Below are positions 56,288-64,000 of a stretch of DNA of 64,000 bases, one piece after another (the stretch's first letter is position 1; every line of letters begins with the position of its first letter). The notes under the pieces are model-generated. The model ran no database searches and had not been told where the DNA came from. It was given only the letters and a program-made list of their open reading frames with translations. The translations under genes and the position numbers were made by a program. The stretch is from Lunularia cruciata (lineage: Eukaryota; Streptophyta; Marchantiopsida; Lunulariales; Lunulariaceae), in contig OX419759.1 of assembly GCA_948567375.1 (NCBI GenBank), forward strand, positions 59,187,493 to 59,251,492, written 5' to 3'.

Positions 56288-57405
56288 CTACCTTCTATGG
56301 TACATCTTCAACTTATCATGGTTAATTCTATCAAAGTGTCTTCCTCCTAACTCCTTGAGATCATAGGTGTAATTTCTCCACACCTTCTCCACTATGAAAG
56401 GTCCAAAGTGCTTAGGCAAAAACTTCTTTTGCACTCTCTTGAATCGAATGGAATCAAACAACATTACCCAATCACCTTCTTTGAATGTCTCCACCTTCTT
56501 CTTGCCTTGCCTCTTGTCATAGCTCTCCTTTTGTTTCCTTTGGGCTTGCTCCACTCGAACCATAGCAACTGCTCTTGCCTCTTCCAACTCCATGAGTTGA
56601 TCCTTCCTTGACTTCTCTGCATCACCTCCTTGTGCTTTCTTCAATCTCCTATGAATGCTTTGGAAGGTAGGAAGATCAAAGTGAATAGGTAAGGTAGAAT
56701 CAATACCATACACCAATTGAAATGGAGAATATCCGGTGGAAGTCTTCATGGTTGTCCTATACTCCCACAAAACTGCATGAATCCTCTTGTCCCAATGATG
56801 TTTAGCCCCCTCCATTTCTGCATCTTTGGCCAACATCATGCACAAGGTCTGATTGGTTCTCTTTGCCAAGCCATTGGAATTTGGCTTATAGGATGTAGTT
56901 ACTCTATGTGTGATAGAGAAATGTCGTAGCATGGCTGTAGTAATGCTTCTTGTAAACTCTCCTCCTCTATCAAAAACCAATTCCAAAGGGCATCCAAACC
57001 TAGTGATAATGCGTTCATAAAGAAATCTACCCACTTCATATTCATTCTTGTCCCTCAATGGTCTAGCCTCAACCCACTTGGTAAGGTAATCAGTAACTAC
57101 CACAATGTACCGATTGTTCCTTGGGGTTCTATTGAGAAGACCTACAAAAATCAATTCCCCACTTCTCAAAAGGTCCTAGCAATGGAATTGATCTAAGTGG
57201 TGGAGTGGATGTAGACTTTCTAGCAAAAGCGTGACAAACATGACAAGTTTTGCAATAATCAAGGCAATCCTTGAAAATCCCTCTCCAATGGTAACCTGCA
57301 TCTAGAATCTTGAAAGCAGTCACCTTTCCTACATAGTGTCCTCCACATACTAAACCTTCATGAAACTCCTTTATGAGTAGGATAGACTCTTCCTTACCCA
57401 CTGCT
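56288..57405 (-). pseudogene. integrase (E3)
   Basis: Minus strand: EFHEGLVCGGHYVGKVTAFKIL, YHWRGIFKDCLDYCKTCHVCHAF (zinc domain, complete), EKWGIDF then a one-base shift near 57150, TDYLTKWVEARPL, LVFDRGGEF, NSNGLAKRTNQT (Lys at the catalytic Glu position), MKTSTGYSPFQLVYG, KEGDWVMLFDSIRFKRVQKKFLPKHFGPFIVEKVW and a short end KLKMYHRR. No chromodomain or PHD finger follows. The 293-codon frame 57169-56288 is intact. Confidence 0.9.
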
Positions 57406-57623
57406 CTTCAAAGTAGACCATCTGCTCCTTGGTGAAAAAGAATATCCTCCACCATTGTGTAAGGTCTAGATCTTGCTACAAGGGCCTTCCTCTCTCTAGC
57501 ATGCATCCCTTCTGGATAGTTACCTCTTGTCACAAAATCCACAATCTCCTTGTACTCTATTGGAACCTCTTGAGTAATTGAGATTGTCATGAGTTCCTCA
57601 TCCTGGAAGGAATCATCCACTGG

Positions 57624-58691
57624 CTAATCTCCATCATGATCATAGGCTCTAGATAACAAATCAGCATTTGCATGTTTCTTTCCTGGCCTATCCTCAATGG
57701 TGTAGTCATACTCAGACAATAGTATCATCCACCTTGCTAGTCTCCCTTCAACATTAGGCTTGTTGAAGATGTACTTCAAAGCCTTGTGATCCGTGACAAT
57801 GGTGGCTTTCCCTCCAATCAAGTAGTGTCTAAACTTCTTGAGACCAAAGATCACTGCCAACCCTTCTCTCTCCGTGACAGAGTAGTTCTTCTCTGCTGAA
57901 ACCATCTGCCTACTAGCATAAGCTATTGGATGATCATGCCCATCTTGGTCTGATTGACTAAGAGTGCATCCTATAGCTACATTAGAAGCATCAATGTAGA
58001 GGATGAAAGGCTTACTCCAATCAGGTTTAGCAAGAATTGGAGCTACAACAAGGGATTGCTTGAGCTCCTCAAAAGCTTTGAGAGCCTCCTTGTCCTCCAA
58101 AATCACCATGTAATCTACACCCTTCTTCATGTAGATGGTCAATGCATAAGCCTTGTTGGAAAATGAGAAGATGAACCTCCTATAGTATCCAACTATCCCC
58201 AAGAATTGGCGTAACTTTGTCAAGCTTGAAGGAAATGGAAGGTCTGAGATTTTCCTCACCTTCTTAGGATCAACTGCTATTCTTTTCTTGGAGATGATTT
58301 GCCCCAAAAGTAGACCTTCTTCACATCCAAAAATGCACTTCTCTGGGTTGAGTGATGCATTTGCCTCATCCAAGCATTGTAAGACTTTGATTAGGTGCTC
58401 AAAGTGCTCCTCCTTGCTCCCATAGACACAAAAGTCATGAATGAAGTCTCTCATAAATTTCCCAATGAAAGGTTCAAATACCTTGTTCATGAACCGTTGG
58501 AATGTGGCAGGAGCATTGCAAAGCCCAAAAGGCATGACCTTGAAAGCGTAAGTTCCCCAAGGTGTGGTGAATGTGGTGAGTTGTTGATACTGTGGTGCAA
58601 TCTTGATTTGGTTATATCCACTATAACCATCTCCAAAACTGTACCTCTCATGACCTGCAACCTCCTCCAAGATCTCATCAATGAATGGCAA
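57624..58691 (-). pseudogene. reverse transcriptase and RNase H (E3)
   Basis: 355-codon open piece: PFIDEILEEVAGHERYSFGDGYSGYNQIKIAP, PFGLCNAPATFQRFMNKVF, catalytic box FIHDFCVYG (His for the first Asp, about 58432-58446), LRQFLGIVGYYRRFI, RNase H YIDASNVAIGCTLSQ, SVTEREGLAVIFGLKKFRHYL, TDHKALKYIF, KKHANADLLSR. The missing Asp should abolish polymerase activity, so this copy would need enzyme from another. A TAG at 57624 and a TAA at 58695 bound the piece. Confidence 0.9.
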
Positions 58692-58694
58692 TGG

Positions 58695-59345
58695 TTAGTA
58701 GTCCTTCTTGGTAACAACATTGAGCTTCTTGTAATCCACACATACCCAAAGCTTGCCATTCTTTTTCTTCACAATGACAATTGGAGACACCCATTCTGAA
58801 TTCTCTACCTCAAAGATAAATGCAGCCTCCTTGAGCTTATCAATCTCCTCCTTCACAACCAAAGATATTGGTGGGCTTATGCGATGTTGCTTTTGGTAGA
58901 TTGGTCTTGCATGTGACTCCACCTCTATCTTGTGCTCCTCCAAGGTGACTTCCTTCAAATCCTTGTAACTAAAAGCAAACACATGGATGAACTTGTGGAA
59001 AATCTCCTCAAATCTCACCTTCTCCTCCTTGGTAACATTTGGGCCATACTTGAGGGTAGCTAACCTTCTCTCTACCTCCTCAAGTGTCAATGGTGATTTT
59101 TCTGGGTCCTTCAAAACCTCTGGCTTAGGTGCAAAATCCATAGCACACAAAGGATACACATCTTAATCAGATTTAGATTCATCCTCCTCCATGGAAGTCT
59201 CCTCCTCCATGCTTGTGTCCACACCTGAAGCTCCTTCTTCAAAATCTGATTCCCAATAATCAGAAGATGGTGTATCTGAGTGTGAAGTGTTAGTGGTGTT
59301 AGTCACAGGAACTGTGACTCTATGGTTTGATGGCCCAATCCTCAA
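58695..59345 (-). pseudogene. protease-RT linker and RT start (E3)
   Basis: 59345-59163 is an acidic Ser/Glu-rich linker. After a TAA the frame continues: DFAPKPEVLKDPEKSPLTLEEVERRL, FHKFIHVFAFSYKDLKEVTLEEHKIEVE, ARPIYQKQHRISP, EEIDKLKEAAFIFEVENSEWVSPIVIVKKKNGKLWVCVDYKKLN, the usual RT N terminus. E1 has lost most of this region. Confidence 0.85.
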
Positions 59346-59360
59346 GTATCCTTTGTGCCA

Positions 59361-60152
59361 TCAATCAGTTGTGCGTGCTGCTCTCAACCATGGCCTCCCA
59401 AGAAGTAAGTCATAGCTTGAATCCTTCAAGACTTGGAAAGTCATGAGATTTTGAACTCCCATAACTGAAACTACCACCTTATCCATCACCCCTACTGGTC
59501 GAACTTGTTGCTTGTTTGCCATGCTCACCACAAATGTTGAAGGTCTTGAGGGTATCATACCCAACTTCTTCATCAACCTTTCTGACATGGCATTCACTGC
59601 TGATCCTCCATCAACCAATGCATCCTTGATGTTATGACCATTCACTCTCACATCAATCTTGGAGGCATATTCACAAGCCTCCCATGGTGCTGGCTTGGCA
59701 TCCACCACTCCCATTGATGCTGGAACTTTTTCCTTCTTCTTCTTCTTGCTCCTTGTAGAACTCAAACCACCTCTAAGCTCCTTTCTCATGGTAGGGTTCA
59801 AAGCAATTAATTGGCCCACTGTGATGTTAGCCTTGTGACTACCAACATCCTCCAACACATTGTAGTTCCATTGTTGCTTTGAGATCAAGAAGTCCTCCAT
59901 CCCCAACTTCTTCCTTGGAGTCTTTGTTGTTGATGGTATTGAGGTGCGAGTTCTCCTAGTAGACATAGGAGTATCTTTGCTTGAAGTAAATCCTTGAGAA
60001 GAGTGAACATCCTTTGCAAAACGAGCTCTCTTCTTCTCTTGTGCCAAAAGCTCCAAATTAAGACTCTTGGAGTTTGAGCACTCTCCCTTCTCATACTTGC
60101 TCTCCACATCTATGGATGCTATCCTCTTACCTTTGTTTGGATTAGGATCCAC
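59361..60152 (-). pseudogene. aspartic protease region (E3)
   Basis: 263-codon open piece. The N-terminal half is a basic linker (KKLGMEDFLISKQQWNYNVLEDVGSHKANI). The active site is ALVDGGSAVNAM with Asp-Gly-Gly, followed by STFVVSMANKQQVRPVGVMDKVVV and the DLLLGRPWL flap-end motif (about 59410-59385). Same frame as gag upstream and RT downstream, the latter after a TGA at 59361. Confidence 0.85.
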
Positions 60153-61112
60153 TTGGGTTTCACTACCTCCCTCTTTTCCTCTATTGGCTCCCTCATAACC
60201 CCTTCCTCCATGGTAAGTGGAATTTGGGCAATTCCTTTAGATATGGCCTCTTCCTCCACAACCAAAACAATTTCTATCATTGAAATTGTTGGTTGGTTGG
60301 CCTCCTCTATATGGATAGTTTCCATAACTCCTAGGCCCTCTCCCTACATTCTGATCCACCTCTCTCTTCTCCCATAGTTGCACCACATTGATCTTGAGAT
60401 CCGCAAGTTGTTCTGTGATGGTTTGAAGTGGATCCTTTGATGGAGGTGCAAGAACAGGAGCAACTACTACTTGTGGTGCAACTCTTGCCACCAAAGTATC
60501 AAAAGTTTCACCATACTTGTAGCCTTGAGGAGGATGCACAACCTCCTTCACCACCAAATCACTCTCATCTCCTTCCAAACTCTCCTCCATACGAATTGCG
60601 ATCTTGATAGATTCAACCTTGGAAGAAGGTTTCTCATATCTCACCTTGCTTCTAATTTGTGGTCTCAACCCTCCCACAAAATTCTTGGTGAGCATGGCCC
60701 CTATGCCAATCATTGTAGTCTCCACATCATCCCCACCCTTCCTCAACACTATGCGAAATTTGGACTCTAACTTTTCCACTCTTTCCACATAGACTCTCAC
60801 TTTCTCTCCTTCTCCTTGCTTGAGAAATGTAACCTCACTCATCAATCTCTCATAACTCTCATCAGGAAGAAAGTTCTCAATGAGTGCTGAAGTCAAAGTC
60901 TTCCAAGACTCCTCTTCCCCATCTCTCCTCTCTCTCTTTTGGTATTCTGGCTCATACCATGTAAGTGCTGCATCCTCAAAGAAATCAGGTTATGATGAGG
61001 CACACTCATTCTTCCTCCTCTCATTGTTTCCTATGCAAGCTCTCTTGAAGTCTCTCACAAAGGCCTCCACATCTTCTCCATCCTTGCCAAAGAAAACCGG
61101 AAGTTTCCCCAT
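60153..61112 (-). pseudogene. gag (E3)
   Basis: Starts at ATG 61112 (MGKLPVFFGKDGEDVEAFVRDFKR). Includes WYEPEYQKRERRDGEEESWKTL, ENFLPDESYERLMSEVTFLKQGEGEKVRVYVERVEKLE, GLRPQIRSKVRYEKPSSKVESIKIAI, PLQTITEQLADLK and the zinc knuckle CFGCGGRGHI-RNC (about 60267-60225), with a TAA (60237-60239) inside the knuckle where E1 has Gln. Another TAA is at 60990-60992. It packages RNA. Confidence 0.87.
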
Positions 61113-61347
61113 CTTAACCCCTCACTATCTTTCTTTTCTCTCAAATTTTTTTTCTTTTTTTTTTATCTCTCACTCTATTACTAATAAAGTATATACATGA
61201 CTAACACCATATGAGAATAATCCACTCTAGGGAACACAAAAGGTTCAGGTTGCTCCAAGATTTCTAAAGCAACATCAAATCCTAGAGTGCATATTAATCT
61301 AACTCTCATGGATAGTTTACCCATAAGTTGAAAGATTATCTCCATCA

Positions 61348-61940
61348 CTAATCTTGAGAACTAGCTGATGAAGGTGGTAGTATTTCTGTAGCTGTACTAA
61401 GACTCTCTCCAAGATCCTTCACCAAAGTTTCCAAAAGTGCTTTTACTCCACTACACTCATGTCCTTTTGGAAGTCCTTCAACTCCACAAACCTCACACAA
61501 CTCCTTGGTCTTAGATCTTCTCCCTCCTAATCTTGGTGAAGAAGGTCCAACATGCAAACCCAAGTCAAGTAAGCCTCTCCTTTCCCTCAATCTCTTGCTC
61601 TCAAAGGTCAATGGACATGAACTTGCCTTATGTCCCTTCTCTCCACATAGAAAGCACTTAGACTCACTCTTTCCTCCAAGTGGTGTAGGTTTTTGGATCC
61701 TCTCAATACTCTCTTCAAATTCTATTGTAAACTCTCTTTTCCTCAAATCAACCCCTAAAATCACCTCGAACCCTTGGGGAACCTTGCATAATCTCAATTT
61801 CCACTCTTGATGACCCTCCATGTTCCCAAGATGAATCTAAACACTCAAACATACTTTTTGTTGATCTGAAACTCCTCATGCATGAGATCTCCACTCGACA
61901 GAATTGACCCTTCCTCACAATGTCACTCAAATCTCCCAAC
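61348..61940 (-). pseudogene. leader ORF with zinc knuckle, before gag (E3)
   Basis: 61940-61820: MGDLSDIVRKGQFCRVEISCMRSFRSTKSMFECLDSSWEHGG; then, after a one-frame shift, 61821-61348: MEGHQEWKLRLCKVPQGFEVILGVDLRKREFTIEFEESIERIQKP, zinc knuckle CFLCGEKGHKASSC (CX2CX4HX4C), SKRLRERRGLLDLGLHVG, a second Cys pair and CxxC-H-C set (CEVCGVEGLPKGHEC), ending SSASSQD. About 200 codons. The first part plus knuckle resembles the RNA-binding layout of LINE-type ORF1 or DUF4283-like proteins, an inference from layout only. Situated between 5' LTR and gag with its own ATG. Confidence 0.7.
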
Positions 61941-62679
61941 CACTATGTCACAGTCCTCTAAAATTTTTCACACTTGATCACAACTCTAGGGCGTCCCTCC
62001 CTACAAAATTTCAGATCTTTTCATCCAGCCATTTGGCCTAGACACCTTTCTATTCAGCACCCATATTTCAGATTTGGTCTGAAAACCACCCCCTTCACTT
62101 CAAAAACTCATTACTCCCTGCGCAAGAACGATCTCTCGCTAATTTTTTGTGGCAGCAGGTAGGATACAATGCACTTAATTTTCTTGGAAATTTTTAGGAT
62201 AATTCACTAAAAATTGAAGAAATGGCAGACTCTGTACAATTTGCCAGAGAGCATGCAGTGGCGGGAGCACTTTACCCTATCAACTTTCAAAAAGTCTAGC
62301 CCCATGCGCATAGAAGCTCTCACAATAATTTCAAGTGTGCTAACTAGAAGATAACCCAAGCTATCATGTGTAGATCTCAAGTCTAGATCTCAAATTTGAG
62401 ATTTTGCCCAAAATCACCTTAATCCCCAAAATCTGCAATCCACCTCACACAATCTCTCCAATTCCTCTCATGTGTACAAGATGTACAAAATCACCTCAAA
62501 GACATCATAATGAACTACAGGGTATACAAATGGATCTTGGTTCTCTAACATAAGTTCAGCCCTCTCCTCTCCTAATGTTCTCTCCAAGTGAGCTCTCATA
62601 GCCTCCTTCTGCCTAATGTAGAATTGAACGCGGAACATTATCTTGCCTTCTAGAGAGGTCCCGACAACGGAACCAAAAA
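61941..62679 (-). other. leader of E3
   Basis: Non-coding leader. Contains, at about 62468-62485, the uninterrupted site cttgtacacatgag (minus strand) where M and E3 inserted in the E1 and E4 copies. Frame 62468-62701 has no features. Confidence 0.75.
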
Positions 62680-63349
62680 TGTGAGCCGGCCTGTCTCTCA
62701 CTCAGGGTGAACCTCTGATGGCTATTATGGTAGCGCACCATAGACTAAGAAGGCAAGGAACCCCAACTCCATCATACTCCTCCAAGGCTAACACTCCAAG
62801 ACTCAAGACATTGCTCACTAGAGAACTCAATGAGAGAGAGATAGTTGCAAATGAAAGGATGATGAGTACCTCCTCACCCCTTGTTTATATACTTGTGAAA
62901 TAGTTACGTACCAAAGTTACTAATTACCATAGTAACTCAAGTTACTAGACTAAAAGTCAAGTAAAGTCAAAAAGTAGAAAGGAATATCCATTCACATGAG
63001 CATATTCCCCTAAGCATGTGGTCTTATCTTGACCCAACCACTAAGTCAAGGATTCATTCACATGGGCTATCCTTGGACTAAAGAAGAATCCAAAACAAAA
63101 AGGCTTGCGGGCCCAAGAGTTCTCAACTCTTTCCTCAAAGCCAAACACCTAGGAATAATACCAAGTCAACACACTAAAATCCAAAATAGTGGTGCTCATC
63201 TTTTCTACTTTCTCTAAAGTAAAGTCCCCTCTATCTTAGCTATGACTAATATAGAACCATCCTTTATCTCTATAAATAATATCTCTTAAGTACTTGTAAT
63301 ACCAAGCTAAATATCACAATACCACACACATGCACAAATGTGTGTTACA
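62680..63349 (-). repeat. 5' LTR of E3
   Basis: 670 bp, on the minus strand TGTAACACAC (63349) to GCCGGCTCACA (62680). Lacks 20 bp present in the 3' LTR, between two copies of atgactaa. Confidence 0.92.
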
Positions 63350-63353
63350 GTAC

Positions 63354-64000
63354 ACTTGAGGGGATTTAGGGAGATTGGGTGAGGTGGATTGCAGATTTTG
63401 GGGATTAAGGTGATTTTGGGCAAAATCACCAGTTTAGGATTTGGAATTAATATTTCTAAACATGATAGTTTGGGTTCTCTTTCAATTTTCACACTCAAAA
63501 TTTTGTGAGAGCTATAATGCGCATTGGGCTAGAATTTTGAAAGTTGATAGGGTAAATTGTTCCCGTAACTGCATGCTCTTTAGAAAATTGTACAAAGTCT
63601 ACTATTTCTTCAATTTTCAATGGATTGTATTGAAACTTTCCAAGAAAATAAAGTACATTATATCCTACCCTTTGACTTAAGTATTACATAGAGATCATTC
63701 TTGAGCAGAGAGTAATAAGTTTTTAAAGTGAAGAGGGTGGTTTTCAGACCAAATCTGAAATATGCATGCTGAATAAAAAGATGCCTAGGCCAAATGGCTC
63801 AATGAAAAGATCTAAATTTATTTTAGGGAGAGATGCTCTAGAGTTGTGATAAAATGTAATAAATTTCAGAGGATTGTGACATACCAGTTGCAAGATTTGA
63901 CTGACATTGTGAGGAAGGGTCAATTCTGCAGAGTTTAGATTTCATGCATGAGGAGAGTGTAACAATATGGAGTTTAACAATGAAGTTAGTCGGGCTTACA
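63354..64000 (+). other. E4 leader and start of its leader ORF
   Basis: Matches 31673-32190 of E1. From about 63880 the sequence parallels the leader ORF start (YQLQDLTDIVRKGQFCRV-like) seen in E1 and E3, with a stop soon after; the last 60 bases diverge. Frame 63441-63680 has no family signature. Confidence 0.6.

Larger units (their letters stand above)
55550..63349 (-). mobile_element. Ty3/gypsy element E3, nearly complete, reverse orientation
   Basis: 7,800 bp flanked by GTAC (55546-55549 and 63350-63353) inside the leader of E4. 3' LTR 55550-56239, 5' LTR 62680-63349 (20 bp shorter by a deletion between short repeats). On the minus strand: primer-binding candidate TGGTTCCGTTGTCGGG just inside the 5' LTR, leader ORF, gag-protease-RT-RNase H-integrase in one frame from 61112 except one shift in integrase, PPT aaggggtaaa before the 3' LTR. 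The LTR pair is very similar, so the insertion is recent. Stops: 3 TAA, 2 TGA and 1 TAG in the main frame. Confidence 0.93.
54653..64000 (+). mobile_element. Ty3/gypsy element E4, 5' part, holding E3
   Basis: 5' LTR 54653-55343, primer-binding candidate from 55348, leader to 55549. E3 is inserted (reverse), and the leader resumes at 63354 and runs to the window end, where the leader ORF begins (about 63880). The rest lies outside the window. Confidence 0.88.

Noticed and set aside
1-64000. CRISPR arrays, bacterial operons, rRNA or complete tRNA genes
   Set aside because: None seen; repeats are dispersed eukaryotic transposable elements, and the only tRNA-like piece is incomplete.

Overview
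This window reads as intergenic repeat sequence from a large plant-type nuclear genome. I find no intact host gene. It is built almost entirely from nested transposable elements: plant-type mariner and pogo/Tigger DNA transposons, two Ty3/gypsy chromovirus-like elements, three copies of one Ty3/gypsy family (E1, E3, E4), a Ty3/gypsy family with very long LTRs (E2), and one GC-rich retrotransposon (element M). A streptophyte with a bloated genome (fern, lycophyte, gymnosperm or similar) fits; the species cannot be told from the sequence.

Layout. At 508-2696 lies a decayed mariner-like element on the minus strand, split by a short relative of element M at 1161-1731. At 6449-8641 is a pogo/Tigger-like element with near-perfect terminal inverted repeats, between two halves of a decayed repeated gene-like segment. 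At 13.0-17.7 kb is a minus-strand chromovirus relic (E5) with a chromodomain. At 18.77-20.99 kb is the left part of a second minus-strand element (E0), whose RT gene resumes at 53322. Everything from 20989 to 53321 is one insertion into E0: a plus-strand Ty3/gypsy copy (E1). E1 itself took three later insertions: element M (21873-31668), a solo LTR of the E2 family on the minus strand (32194-34972), and a complete E2 (38163-50585). Right of E0 there is an LTR fragment, then copy E4 (from 54653 past the window end), which holds copy E3 of its own family in reverse orientation (55550-63349).

The most interesting object is element M (9,796 bp, 4-bp target duplication TACA). Its single long gag-pol frame encodes gag with zinc knuckles, an aspartic protease, a complete C5-cytosine DNA methyltransferase domain (motifs I, IV with PCQ, VI with ENV, VIII and X), RT, RNase H and a DDE integrase that ends in a PHD finger. 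So a chromatin writer and a chromatin reader sit in one retrotransposon. Its termini are not ordinary LTRs: the repeats are arranged a1 - coding - b1 - a2 - b2 (split direct repeats), a layout known from tyrosine-recombinase retrotransposons but here joined to a DDE integrase and a target duplication. Ten of its eleven in-frame stops are TAG, at sites that look like former CAG glutamine codons, which points to decay by deamination of methylated CHG sites.

Other points worth attention: the 3.8-kb LTR of the E2 family contains a protein-coding reading frame (acidic, coiled-coil); the E1/E3/E4 family carries an extra zinc-knuckle ORF before gag and shares a Glu-to-Lys change at the integrase catalytic position; and two unrelated elements inserted within 1 bp of the same leader position in two copies of that family.
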